A DNA stretch of 64,000 nucleotides from Gammaproteobacteria bacterium (lineage in GTDB: Bacteria > Pseudomonadota > Gammaproteobacteria > Steroidobacterales > Steroidobacteraceae), in contig JANXZG010000019.1 of NCBI GenBank assembly GCA_025355645.1, forward strand, positions 62,001 through 126,000, written 5' to 3'. The translations under genes and the position numbers were made by a program. This document shows positions 44,629-53,688 of this stretch, piece after piece (positions within the stretch are counted from its first letter, which is position 1; each line of letters starts with the position of its first letter). The notes beneath the pieces are model-generated. The model saw only the letters and a list, made by a program, of their open reading frames with translations. It did not search any database and had not been told where the DNA came from.

Positions 44629-45765
44629 TTGACAATCCAAGACCCTGCAGACTCAGACGTCCACGGCACATCACGTGAAGGCGTGGTCCCGCAGGGCGAT
44701 TTCGCAGAAATTAGGGCTGCGCACCGCGGGCGTTTCCGCCTATCGCTCGCGGCGGCCATTTACCTGCAGTTAGGACTGGTAGCCAATGGCGCTGCTATCG
44801 CGCAGGCCCAACTGCCGCCGGCTGCTGACCCCATGGCCAGTGCAAGCGCAGAAGAGGAGCTTACCGCTATCGAGGTGGAGGGACGCGGGCCGCGCTTCGT
44901 CGCTCCGACCACCCGTGACAAGATCGGACGTATCTGGGCTCCGGCCTACATCGATGGACGCGGACCGTTCCGGATGGTGCTAGATACCGGAGCCAGCCAG
45001 TCGATGATAACCGCGCCGCTGGCGAGATACCTGGGCTACACCCCCGACAAATCGGCGCAGATGCGGTTACGCGGTGTCACTGGATCAGCCACGGTGCCGA
45101 CGGTCAAAGTCGATTCACTGGTTGTCGGGGACCTGACGCTCGATGGGCCCGTATTGCCGATCGTGCCGGATGCGCTGGGCGGCGCCGAGGGCATATTGGG
45201 GACAGCGGGACTGCTGGACAAGCGCATAAAGATCGATTTCCGGCACGACAAGATCTCAATCACCTTTTCCCGCAATGAGAACGCAGGGCTGGATTTCACG
45301 ACTATTCCGTTCCGTTTCCTGAACGGCAGGCTCATTGTCATCGATGTCGTGTTAGAAAACGTGCGCGCGAAGGCCATAATCGACACGGGTGGACAGGCTA
45401 CGCTTGGAAATCTTGCCTTGCGCGATGCCTTGCTGAAGCGCCATCCTCATGCTGTGAGCAAGCCCAATGAGGTTGTTGGCACCACCCTGGACATGCAGTC
45501 CGGGGACACCATGGCAACTCCTGCGATCGAGTTCAACCGCCTCCAAATTCTGCCAAGTTCCTTTACTTATCTCGATGCCAAAATCTTTTTTTATTGGCAA
45601 ATGACTGCGGAGCCCGCGATTCTGCTCGGGATGGACACGCTCGGCCGGCTCGACACGCTGATCATCGACTTTCGCCGGCGTGAGTTGCAGATACGTACCA
45701 ATTGCAGCATCTCAGATCGCGGGGATCGGTGTGTAGGGATACCCGGCAGTGGGCGCATCAGATAG
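44629..45765 (+). CDS. Retropepsin-like aspartic protease, exported
   Basis: Up to 378 residues if TTG 44629 is used; GTG 44683 is an alternative and neither has a good ribosome binding site. A hydrophobic segment (RLSLAAAIYLQLGLVANGAAIAQA, quoted in part) may be a signal peptide. Two aspartic-protease half-sites: VLDTGASQSMI and IIDTGGQATLG. These bacterial single-chain proteins resemble a fused retropepsin dimer. Proteolytic role is by family; substrate unknown. A short region and a terminator for the opposite strand follow. Confidence 0.78.
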   Translation: MTIQDPADSDVHGTSREGVVPQGDFAEIRAAHRGRFRLSLAAAIYLQLGLVANGAAIAQAQLPPAADPMASASAEEELTAIEVEGRGPRFVAPTTRDKIGRIWAPAYIDGRGPFRMVLDTGASQSMITAPLARYLGYTPDKSAQMRLRGVTGSATVPTVKVDSLVVGDLTLDGPVLPIVPDALGGAEGILGTAGLLDKRIKIDFRHDKISITFSRNENAGLDFTTIPFRFLNGRLIVIDVVLENVRAKAIIDTGGQATLGNLALRDALLKRHPHAVSKPNEVVGTTLDMQSGDTMATPAIEFNRLQILPSSFTYLDAKIFFYWQMTAEPAILLGMDTLGRLDTLIIDFRRRELQIRTNCSISDRGDRCVGIPGSGRIR

Positions 45766-45862
45766 GGGTAAGCTTCCCACTCACCGCCTCCCACACTACG
45801 TAGATGCAGTTCGGCCTACGGCGGTGGCTTTCGCGTGCGCCAGAAGCGCCTGCAGAGCGTAC

Positions 45863-45890
45863 AAAAAAAAGCCCCGCGCGAGGCGGGGCT
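45863..45890 (-). terminator. Rho-independent terminator of the TonB receptor gene (minus strand)
   Basis: Inverted repeat AGCCCCG ... CGGGGCT (45870-45890) beside an eight-base A run on the plus strand (45863-45870), which reads as hairpin plus U-tract at the 3' end of the minus-strand receptor gene (stop at 45916). Confidence 0.85.
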
Positions 45891-45915
45891 TCAGTTCAAC
45901 TAATCATTGAGGAAT

Positions 45916-48675
45916 CTAGAAGAACGTGTATTTCAGATTGATATAGAAGCTGCGCTGGTTTGGATCCACTACCAACGCGTTGTACCCGGAAGCAAAATTG
46001 TTCTGGAACGAATTGGTGTATGGCGGTTCATGGTTGAGCAGATTCTTGATTCCAAACAATACCGTCAGCTTCTCAACCGGCTTGACACCCACATAGCCCT
46101 CCCAGACCGAATAGCTGCCTACGTGCCGGATATTACCGGCGCCATCGGGGAACTGGTCGATGTAGGTCGAGTAGAACCGGTCGCTGAGTCCGGCATTCCA
46201 CATGTGCTCGGGGCTCGTCCAGTCAAGCCGAAGATTGTGCTGCCACCGGTAGGCCGGCGGATTCTGGTTGTACCAGCCAACCAGGTTGAGCTGCGGACCA
46301 CCCGTGTACTGCTGCAGAAGAAACTGCGTAACCGCATTTCCTTCCAGATCTTCGTGGAACGTACCGATCGAAGTATGCTGCGCATAGTCGATGCTGAGAT
46401 CGATGCCGCTGGTCGTGATCCCGCCGGTGTTCGTAAAATCCTGCTTGATATATCCGCAGGTCGGTGCCGTCGGGGGAGTACACGAAGTGGCCTCTTGGAT
46501 TGACGGAGTGAGTCCTCCCGCATTGTTCAATACGTATTGATTCGCGAAGACGGTCGGATTTCCGTAAATGGAAGTCGCTGGAATGGTGCCAATCGTATTC
46601 TTAACAAGGATCTTGTAGTAGTCGACTGTGATGCCCATATCCTGAACCGGCGAAAGAACAATGCCGAAATCGAAGTTCTGCGATTTCTCCGGCGTCAGGA
46701 GCGCGTTTCCGCCGAAAAAGCCCAGCCCCTGCGTATTGCAAGTCGCTGTGGTAAACGGCGCAATGCCCGGGCCGGTGCCGGTCGGGCCGCAGTCCGGATT
46801 CCCGGATCCCATCGTGCCGCCGGTCGAGGCTGCCAGGGAATTTGGCTGGTACAGGTCGAACAGCGTGGGGGCCCGGAAGCCGGTGGAGGCAGTTCCTCGC
46901 AAGGTCAGGAAGCTGTTCGGCTGATAGCGCAGCGCAATCTTCGGATTGTTGGTCGTGCCGAAATCGCTGTATCGGTCCTGACGATCCGATATGTCGAGAT
47001 CTAAGCCCTTGGTGATCGGCACATCCAGCTCCATGAAAGCCGCGATGAGCTGGCGGCTACCTACAACGGAACTGTTGCCAAGTCCAGTCGCGGCTTGCAC
47101 GAGGGTGTTATAGTCCGTGGTCGCGGCCGCGAAACGTTCCTGTGTCGCCTCTGCGCCGATTGCGAAGGTCGCCGGCGTGCCCGAGTTAAACGCATCGCCC
47201 AGCTCATGGGTCGCATGGCCGCCGAGGCTTATCCGTCGGTCCGTGCCCTGCAGGTAGGTGCCTGAGAGAAAGGTACTGTTGATATACGCCTGTCCCGCGG
47301 CGGTCTGCGGGCCGAAAGGATTTATCAGAGTGCTGAGCGTGCCGCCGGGCGCAGTCACGGGACCGGCATAGCCGTTAACGGCAAACTCAACGGGATAACC
47401 TCCGTCGTTTTGATTGATGTTCTTGTTGAGGCTGTAATTCCCGGTCAGCGCGTAGTCCCAGCCGCCGTTGGTACCGGAGAACGTCAACAGGAGCCGCTGC
47501 TCGGTATTGATATTGCCGCCGTAGCGTTGGCTGTTGGGGTCGGTAAAGACCGCATCGATCGGATCGACCAGATCTGGCGGTCCGCTGCAGTTAGCCGCAC
47601 CTCCAGAACAGGTCAGCTGGCCTGCCGTCGGGATGTACGGACTATTTGGGTTCATCTGGAAGAAATAGAACATCGGACCCGACCAGCCGGTCAGCTCGGA
47701 GCGGGTATAGAAGTACTGAGCCTGAAACTGATTGTTAGCCGGCAGCGCCTTGGTAAAGGACAGCATTCCCGAAGCCTCATGCGACTCCGGCAGAAGATCC
47801 GTCGCGACTGAATACTTATAGGCGCAGTTTCCGAAGAAAGTGGTCAGATACGGATTGCCCGCGCAGCTCGGATAGCCCGCCTGGAAGGTGTTACCGTTGG
47901 CATCAATGACCTGGCCGGGCCAGGTTCCCGGATTGTTGGTGCTGAAATAGCCTCCCGCCGGATCAAACCCAGGAGCGGAAAAGTCCCGCTGCGGCGCCGT
48001 CAGCTCCCACTGCCTGTGGTAACTGCCGGTGGCCATGAAGTTATAGCCGTCGCTCTTCAAATCGCCAAGCCCGAGGCTGAATTCCACCTGGCCCGACTTA
48101 CCGCCGGACTTCTGTGGCTCGTTAAAATTGGCAGAAATTTCGGCCCCCTGATAATTCCTCTTGGTGATGAAATTGATCACGCCCGCGATGGCGTCCGAGC
48201 CGTACAGCGCGGATGCGCCTTCTCGAAGCACCTGGACGCTATCAATGGCCGAGAACGGAATACCGCTCAAGTCGACCGCATTGCCCGTGGCGGCATTGTT
48301 GGCGAGCCGCTGGCCATCGAGAAGTACCAGGGTCCGGCCGTTGCCGAGGCCGCGCAGGTTGGCGTAAGTACCGCCGCCCGAGAATGTGCCTACCGCCGAA
48401 GAAATGTTTACCGATGGGGTACTGGAGGTGAGCTGGTTCAACGCCTGCTCAACATTCGTGATACCCAGGTTCTTGAGGTCATCCGCCTTCAGGATCGTAA
48501 TGGCCTCCGTGGTCTCGGCATTGACCCTCTTGATCATGGTGCCCGTGACGACGATTTCCTGCAGTTCGGGTGAATCGGCAGCAGCCGTTGTGGGCGGCGT
48601 CTGCGCCATCGCGGTAGACGCGGCACCTGCAAATGCCAGCGCGACATATCGGCGGATTACATCTTTGCGAGTCAT
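45916..48675 (-). CDS. TonB-dependent outer-membrane receptor
   Basis: 919 residues from ATG 48675 with GGAGAGG just upstream. Signal peptide (VALAFAGAASTAMAQ), a TonB-box-like ELQEIVVTGT, plug domain with LRGLGNGRTLVLLDGQRL and EGASALYGSDAIAGVINF, then a long beta-barrel ending in an aromatic C-terminus (KYTFF), as required for barrel assembly. It imports an unknown ligand using TonB energy; the plug type matches carbohydrate/peptide-type receptors common in Xanthomonadales. No iron regulator box was recognised. Confidence 0.93.
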   Translation of the reverse strand: MTRKDVIRRYVALAFAGAASTAMAQTPPTTAAADSPELQEIVVTGTMIKRVNAETTEAITILKADDLKNLGITNVEQALNQLTSSTPSVNISSAVGTFSGGGTYANLRGLGNGRTLVLLDGQRLANNAATGNAVDLSGIPFSAIDSVQVLREGASALYGSDAIAGVINFITKRNYQGAEISANFNEPQKSGGKSGQVEFSLGLGDLKSDGYNFMATGSYHRQWELTAPQRDFSAPGFDPAGGYFSTNNPGTWPGQVIDANGNTFQAGYPSCAGNPYLTTFFGNCAYKYSVATDLLPESHEASGMLSFTKALPANNQFQAQYFYTRSELTGWSGPMFYFFQMNPNSPYIPTAGQLTCSGGAANCSGPPDLVDPIDAVFTDPNSQRYGGNINTEQRLLLTFSGTNGGWDYALTGNYSLNKNINQNDGGYPVEFAVNGYAGPVTAPGGTLSTLINPFGPQTAAGQAYINSTFLSGTYLQGTDRRISLGGHATHELGDAFNSGTPATFAIGAEATQERFAAATTDYNTLVQAATGLGNSSVVGSRQLIAAFMELDVPITKGLDLDISDRQDRYSDFGTTNNPKIALRYQPNSFLTLRGTASTGFRAPTLFDLYQPNSLAASTGGTMGSGNPDCGPTGTGPGIAPFTTATCNTQGLGFFGGNALLTPEKSQNFDFGIVLSPVQDMGITVDYYKILVKNTIGTIPATSIYGNPTVFANQYVLNNAGGLTPSIQEATSCTPPTAPTCGYIKQDFTNTGGITTSGIDLSIDYAQHTSIGTFHEDLEGNAVTQFLLQQYTGGPQLNLVGWYNQNPPAYRWQHNLRLDWTSPEHMWNAGLSDRFYSTYIDQFPDGAGNIRHVGSYSVWEGYVGVKPVEKLTVLFGIKNLLNHEPPYTNSFQNNFASGYNALVVDPNQRSFYINLKYTFF

Positions 48676-48880
48676 ATCCTCTCCATTTCGTTGTCGCGCC
48701 CCAGTGAAGACTTGAGTAGCGACATTGGTATTAAAAATTGCACTTGAACGACGCGCCCAGCGGCACTGGTTCACACTTTATGGTCGCAAAATACCTAAAT
48801 TCACATAAAACAACAACACTTATCTCGATTAAATTCAAATGTTGTTTTTTTGGTACAAATGCGACGAAGCGGATTAAGGG
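48676..48880 (-). promoter_or_regulatory. AT-rich promoter region of the TonB receptor
   Basis: AT-rich compared with the surrounding DNA. On the minus strand, TTGTTG (48811-48816) and TATTTT (48788-48793) are separated by 17 bases and could be -35 and -10 boxes, giving a leader of about 100 bases. Read by eye only. Confidence 0.35.
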
Positions 48881-49663
48881 CTATTTTCGGGGTATACCAG
48901 GGAAAAATGCATTCGTTCGTCGAACGTAGTCCGGATAGCCAGGATGATGATTTTTGATGTCTTTTTCCATCAAACGGACCCCTGAGACGCGAATTAGCAA
49001 CACTGACATTAACGCGGGCCCCGCAATGCTCCACCAAGCACCCGCTGACAAAGCGATCAGGTAAAAGCCCCACCAAAGGCAGAACTCACCAAAATAATTT
49101 GGGTGGCGCGTATAAGCCCATAGCCCCTTGTCCATGATGCGCCCGCGATTAGCCGGATCCGCTCGGAAACCTGCAAGCTGCCAGTCCCCGCCGGCCTCGA
49201 ACAAAAATCCGAAAGCCCACAAGGCAACTCCGGCGTAGTCAAGCAGCGCTAGCGGCTTCGCCCCCAAGATTGCCCCAAGCAGGGGCACCGCGACGATCCA
49301 GGCAAGTGCCGCCTGCAGCAGAAAAACAAGATAAAGGCTCTTGAATGCAAAGTAAGGTTCATTGCGCGCGCGCATCGCCTGGTAGCGCCGGTCCTCTCCC
49401 TGTCCGTGATTGCGCCAGGTGATGTGGATCGACAATCGCAGCGCCCACACCGTCACGAGCAGCACGACTAGCCCCGCCCGCGAGCTGCCGATTTGCACGC
49501 TCGGACCGCAGGTTAGGTACACCAGCGCCTGCAACAGGATCATCAGCGACCAGAAGCTGTCGACGATCGCAACATTGCGAAGATGGACACTGAGCGTCCA
49601 CGCGAGTGCGGCCAGCGCAGCGCAGGCGAGTAGCCCCTCGAAGTAGAGTGATGGCAAAAACAA
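48881..49663 (-). CDS. DUF1295 / steroid 5-alpha-reductase-like membrane protein
   Basis: About 260 residues; start uncertain, near TTG 49663, because a longer frame up to 49771 overlaps the adjacent pseudogene. Six or so transmembrane segments. Family motifs: NVAIVDSFWS, the RNHGQGEDRRY loop, GLWAYTRHPNYFGEFCLWWGFY and the C-terminal LMEKDIKNHHPGYPDYVRRT, all typical of DUF1295. Members are thought to bind NADPH and reduce double bonds in lipids. Function here unknown. Confidence 0.82.
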   Translation of the reverse strand: MFLPSLYFEGLLACAALAALAWTLSVHLRNVAIVDSFWSLMILLQALVYLTCGPSVQIGSSRAGLVVLLVTVWALRLSIHITWRNHGQGEDRRYQAMRARNEPYFAFKSLYLVFLLQAALAWIVAVPLLGAILGAKPLALLDYAGVALWAFGFLFEAGGDWQLAGFRADPANRGRIMDKGLWAYTRHPNYFGEFCLWWGFYLIALSAGAWWSIAGPALMSVLLIRVSGVRLMEKDIKNHHPGYPDYVRRTNAFFPGIPRK

Positions 49664-49668
49664 GGGGA

Positions 49669-50364
49669 CTACGGCGATGCTTGGCCGCGCGCCACGGCCA
49701 ATGCCTGAACATCCAGCATGTCCTGTGGACGGTGCGCTGCCACCTTCACGATCAGCAGGTCTTCTCCGCACGGCAGCGGCATATCGAGCTGCCCAAAACG
49801 ACGGATCACTGCATAGTCCACCGATGTCTGATCAAACGAGAGCCGTCCAGTGAGATCTATGTCGATTGAGGACTCTTTGTGCTGCATAAGTAAAGGCGTG
49901 CTAGCGCCTGGCAAACGCGATGGCATCGTCGATCCTTGCCCGATCAAACTGGGCGCGATAGCCAGAGTGCACTCCCGCATTGATCCGGGAAGGATCGCGA
50001 GTGCTTCAATGTCCCGCGTAAACCGTGCTGGTCCGAGAAACGAGACCGCAACCCGCCCACAATCACAAAACATGCCGGTATGGCGCGCAGCCGATTGCCA
50101 AGATCCGCGAGCGGCCGCAGCACCCCTGCGGAACTGATTCAGTCGCTGCGCCTTATTTATGCGCATCCAACGTCGTCGCACCGCTTGGGCCCTGCGTTCG
50201 CGATGCGCGTCACGCCCGAACAAGGGTCCAGAATCCATCAGAACACCAAGTTGGCGACCGCGCTTCCCGACGGATCCCGCGCGACGCTCGAGCGATTCCC
50301 GCTCCCTGACAAGCTTCCATTGTTCGAGATAGTCTTGCCCCTGCTGCGGGCTTATCGCGGTCAT
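49669..50364 (-). pseudogene. Decayed nucleotidyltransferase module (small partner plus frameshifted nucleotidyltransferase)
   Basis: One open frame of 231 codons looks like two genes joined by frameshifts. Its first part (MTAISPQQGQDYLEQWKLVR ...) resembles the small partner of nucleotidyltransferase pairs and its ATG overlaps the stop of the DUF885 gene (ATGA). The second part ends as a nucleotidyltransferase (VAVSFLGPARFTRDIEALAI, SIDIDLTGRLSFDQ, LPCGEDLLIVKVAAHRPQD). The missing start of that domain reads correctly in the next frame (LRPLADLGNRLRAIPACFVI, then VGG), and another short piece (IDDAIAFARR) is in yet another frame, so at least three frameshifts are needed. The metal motif is DIE rather than DxD. 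Confidence 0.75.
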
Positions 50365-52121
50365 AGAACCGCGCCCTCTTCACCCAGCATCTCCGCGCGC
50401 AGGCGCGGAATCGCCGGGCCACCGTATGACAAGAGCTTGTCATGGAAATCGTGCCAAAGCTGATGCTCCTCGGGAGGCGTCGCAGTCCTTCCTGCCATTT
50501 GGTTCGCGACCCAGTCGGTGCGCAGCTTGCGGATCATCAGCTTGCCGAGCGTGTACTTCAGGTATTCCGGGTCATAGGTACCGCGCGCAGCCTGCTGGCG
50601 CGCATTGCCGATGTCCGCAAAGGCCTTGTCGGTAAACATCCGTTCGGACTGCGCTTGGGTCATACCCTCAGTATGCAGCCCGATTGCCGATAGCAGGCGC
50701 ACGTCGCGCAGCAGCGCGTCCTTGATCTGGGCGATATGCAGGTCTGGCTTATTGTCGGCAATGCCCATCTCGACAATCAATTCCTCACCATAGTGCGCCC
50801 ACCCTTCAGCGAACGCGTAGCCCACCCAGATCCCTTCAAGCTTGGAAGGATTGCTGTTCGAGTGCAGGAACTGCAGGAAATGCCCTGGCCAGACCTCGTG
50901 CGCTGAGGTGAATGTGAGCCTTGCAACGCCAGGTATATAGGCAGCCTGCTCGGCCGCGGTCCATTTTGGATCCGGTGGCGCGATATTGAAAACCGAGGCC
51001 ACGCCCTTATCGTAAGGGCCCGGCACCTGGATAAAGGCAAAGTTGCCGCGGTTATAGGGCGGCGCCTCGGCCACCTTCGCTTCTTCCTGGCTCGGGATGG
51101 TGGCCACGTGATTCGCGACGATGAAGTCCTTGAGCTGGCCCAGCATGGCTCGCGCGCCGACGACGGGGCCGCCCTCAGGCTTGACTGATTCCATCTTGGC
51201 AATACACGCTTTGAGCGTAGCCTTGGGCAGGTAGCGATCGCACTCCGCCTTCAGCGCGACCGTGTTGCGCTCAAGATCGGCCTTGCCAGCGGCCTCGATC
51301 TGCTCGACTGGCACATTCACCCGTTCAGTATCCTCGAGCATTGCCTCGAACAGCTCCTTGCCCAGCGCAAATTTTTCCGTGGCCGTACGGCGCTGCCCGA
51401 CGAAATAATCCTTGAGTGATGCCATCGATGTCGCGGCCTCCGCATCCGCATCGGCAAGCTGCTTTTGCAAGTCCGCGTCCTTCACCGCCGCAAAAATTGG
51501 CGAAACTTCGTCCTTGAAGAACGAGGCGTAGCCACCGAAGCCGTTGATGGCTAGTTCAACGTAGCTCTTGGGCAAGGGGCCGGAAAGGTTCTCGCGGATG
51601 TCGGTGGCGATCAGAGGGATCATGCGGGCATAGCTGATGTAGGCCTTCATACGCACGTCCAGGGGTGCGTAATCACGGCTGAGGTAGACATCAGGATCGA
51701 TCGAGCCGATGTACCATGAAGGATTCGTGAAAGGCAGCCTGGCCTTTTCGCGCTGGTACAGTTCGTTGTCGATCACCCGCAGCACATAGTCACGCTCGAA
51801 CCGCTCCTGCGCCGGCAGCGTGGCCAGGTCTACCGCGTCGATGACTTTTCGCGTGGCGTGCAGACGGTCGACTTCTTTCGCAAGTCCCGCGCTGCTGAGG
51901 TCGGGCATTTTGCCATCATATTCGTGGCGGCCGGCCTCTACGGCAGCAAATGGCTGCGCCTGGAAGAACTCTTCTATGAAGCGATCGCGCTGGGTGGCCC
52001 ATTGCATGGCGGGAGTCGCGGCCGATGGCTTGGCTGATTGGGGAGGGGCAGACGGCTCGCATGCGGCGAGTGCTAATAGCAGACCCGCAGATAGGAGGAA
52101 TTTCAATGATCCTGTCTTCAT
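50361..52121 (-). CDS. DUF885 family lipoprotein, predicted metalloprotein
   Basis: 586 residues with a lipoprotein signal (LLSAGLLLALAAC). DUF885 motifs: HEVWPGHFLQ (H-E-x-x-x-G-H) and EGWAHYGEELI, which place a gluzincin-like site in the C-terminal half; also VPGPYDKGVASVF and ARQQAARGTYDPEYL. The family is assumed to be peptidase-like but is largely uncharacterised. Length is typical. It is followed downstream by the decayed nucleotidyltransferase module through a four-base overlap, and upstream lies the end of the mobile element. Confidence 0.87.
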   Translation of the reverse strand: MKTGSLKFLLSAGLLLALAACEPSAPPQSAKPSAATPAMQWATQRDRFIEEFFQAQPFAAVEAGRHEYDGKMPDLSSAGLAKEVDRLHATRKVIDAVDLATLPAQERFERDYVLRVIDNELYQREKARLPFTNPSWYIGSIDPDVYLSRDYAPLDVRMKAYISYARMIPLIATDIRENLSGPLPKSYVELAINGFGGYASFFKDEVSPIFAAVKDADLQKQLADADAEAATSMASLKDYFVGQRRTATEKFALGKELFEAMLEDTERVNVPVEQIEAAGKADLERNTVALKAECDRYLPKATLKACIAKMESVKPEGGPVVGARAMLGQLKDFIVANHVATIPSQEEAKVAEAPPYNRGNFAFIQVPGPYDKGVASVFNIAPPDPKWTAAEQAAYIPGVARLTFTSAHEVWPGHFLQFLHSNSNPSKLEGIWVGYAFAEGWAHYGEELIVEMGIADNKPDLHIAQIKDALLRDVRLLSAIGLHTEGMTQAQSERMFTDKAFADIGNARQQAARGTYDPEYLKYTLGKLMIRKLRTDWVANQMAGRTATPPEEHQLWHDFHDKLLSYGGPAIPRLRAEMLGEEGAVL

Positions 52122-52300
52122 GATCGAGCTCCCCGAGCAATGGTTTACGTATTGTAACCCATTGATCCGGATGGAATCGTGCCAAATTGCCGCGGAAGCC
52201 TAAGGACCGTCGCGATTAGCGGAAGGGCGCCCCGAGAGCCACAAGCGCTGACCCGAAAAAATGCGATCGACGAACAGAAATGGCGGGTGCCGGTCGATGT
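52122..52300. other. Junction between chromosomal DUF885 gene and mobile element
   Basis: About 180 bases between a chromosomal gene and the last gene of the conjugation operon. No tRNA gene, integrase, direct repeat or terminator was recognised, so the exact end of the element is not known. It could contain one attachment end or the element could extend further left. Confidence 0.4.
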
Positions 52301-53200
52301 TCAGCGCGCAAGATCATCGTCAAAGAAACGTTCGCTCTTCGCCGATTCATCAGTTGCTGCCGTTTTCCCCTGGCGCAGTTGCATCCATTCCTCACGCGCC
52401 TTGCGACGGATATCCTCCAGGCTCTCGGGGACGATTTGTCTTGCGCGTAAATTAACCCGGTCGCGGTATTCAGCGCGAATTTGCTCACCCAGTTGCGTGT
52501 ATTGGCCGCGTTGCTCCATTTCAAAGACCGCGCGCGGCAATACCGGCTGTGGCTCCCGCGCTATGCCCTGCGCTTCAAGGCTGCGATGGTCGATGCGCGC
52601 TGCGACATGTGCGCGCTCGAGGGCGACATTGGCCAGGGTGGCCCAGCGCTCGCGCGTGTAGATCACTTCCCTGACGAAAGGCTCGAGCCCACGTTTATTT
52701 CGTGCGCTGTCGCCGATTTCGAGGGCGGTCCTGTCGCCAAATCCGCTCGAGTGGATCTCGCGAGTCGTGGCGAGAACATGCGCATGAAAGTTTCGTGGGT
52801 CCGTGCGGGGCGCATGAATGGCCATATCGATGGCAAAGCCGTGCCTGTCGACGAGTTCTCGAGTAAAGCCTCGCGTTAACTCCACTTGCTGGTCGCGCGA
52901 CAACTCGGCTGGCAGGGCGACCAGGAACTCCCGTGCAACGCGCGCGTTTCGCCGCGTCTCAGCCGCCTCGACTGTGTTCCAAAGGTTTGACCGGTCCTCG
53001 GCCCAGCTCATATCGGCATCGTTCCATTTAGCCGGCAAAATGATTTCTTTGTGCAGGATATCTTGCCGATCGGAATGGTCGAACACTTTGCCGGTGCGTT
53101 CATCTCGGATTCGTTCGCCGGCCCGGTAGGCGATTGCGCTGGTCGCGCTGCTGCCGTTTCCGCGGCCAAAAGTCTTCATGTAAAGAAAATACACAGCCAC
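52301..53200 (-). CDS. MobA/MobL family relaxase (MOBQ-type), last gene of the operon
   Basis: 299 residues from GTG 53200. N-terminus MAVYFLYMKTFGRGNGSSAT and catalytic Tyr25 in SAIAYRAGER align with the MobA/MobL relaxases (RSF1010 MobA also has Tyr near 25). The HUH metal site is visible as His129 and the pair His139/His141 in DPRNFHAHVLATTR. It would nick an origin of transfer and bind the 5' end of the transferred strand. It lacks a helicase or primase domain, being a short relaxase. Gap to the upstream Cys-rich protein gene is five bases. Confidence 0.9.
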   Translation of the reverse strand: MAVYFLYMKTFGRGNGSSATSAIAYRAGERIRDERTGKVFDHSDRQDILHKEIILPAKWNDADMSWAEDRSNLWNTVEAAETRRNARVAREFLVALPAELSRDQQVELTRGFTRELVDRHGFAIDMAIHAPRTDPRNFHAHVLATTREIHSSGFGDRTALEIGDSARNKRGLEPFVREVIYTRERWATLANVALERAHVAARIDHRSLEAQGIAREPQPVLPRAVFEMEQRGQYTQLGEQIRAEYRDRVNLRARQIVPESLEDIRRKAREEWMQLRQGKTAATDESAKSERFFDDDLAR

Positions 53201-53205
53201 CTGAC

Positions 53206-53688
53206 TTACGCCACGGTTTGCATGGACGCAAAAAAAGACGGAGCTTCTGAAAAACCTGCTGCAAGTGCCGACAGCGGCTCCTGGATCGCGACTTTCTGAA
53301 TTCGCCCGGCATCATCGGCGCCGGTAGGAAGAAAGGCGCCATCGGGTTCGCAGTGCAAATCGTGGTCTTCACGCAGGGCTCCGCAATGCTGGCAATGATT
53401 CAGCCAGTACTCGCCGTTGGTTTCCGCGCTGAAGTCAAGCCGGAGCCCGGGCGCCAACTCGCGGACCAGCGAGAGCACTTGCTTGGACAGGCACTCGACA
53501 TAAAACAAAAGCGCTTCGCAGTTTTCCGAAGCCCACTGATCCTCAAGGCGCCGTTCATGGCCAGGCAGAAGTCCAAGACAAAAAACCGAAGTCGGCTGCG
53601 AACATTGCAGGCAGGGCGCAATTGCCTGTAACAGCAGATAGCGATCGGAACGGACATTCATCCGTTTTTCGTCTGGAAGCAGCATCAT
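53206..53688 (-). CDS. Cys-rich protein between coupling protein and relaxase
   Basis: 160 residues from ATG 53688, which overlaps the coupling-protein stop (ATGA). Cysteine pairs (CLQCSQPTSVFC, later NHCQHCG and a DLHCEPDG motif) could bind zinc. The middle is helical. No family recognised; similar proteins may accompany relaxase genes in such elements, but I have no firm match. Its position suggests a role in relaxosome assembly or processing. Confidence 0.6.
   Translation of the reverse strand: MMLLPDEKRMNVRSDRYLLLQAIAPCLQCSQPTSVFCLGLLPGHERRLEDQWASENCEALLFYVECLSKQVLSLVRELAPGLRLDFSAETNGEYWLNHCQHCGALREDHDLHCEPDGAFLPTGADDAGRIQKVAIQEPLSALAAGFSEAPSFFASMQTVA

Noticed and set aside
52122..52300. 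tRNA attachment site at the edge of the mobile element
   Set aside because: No tRNA-like cloverleaf or direct repeat could be found there by eye.
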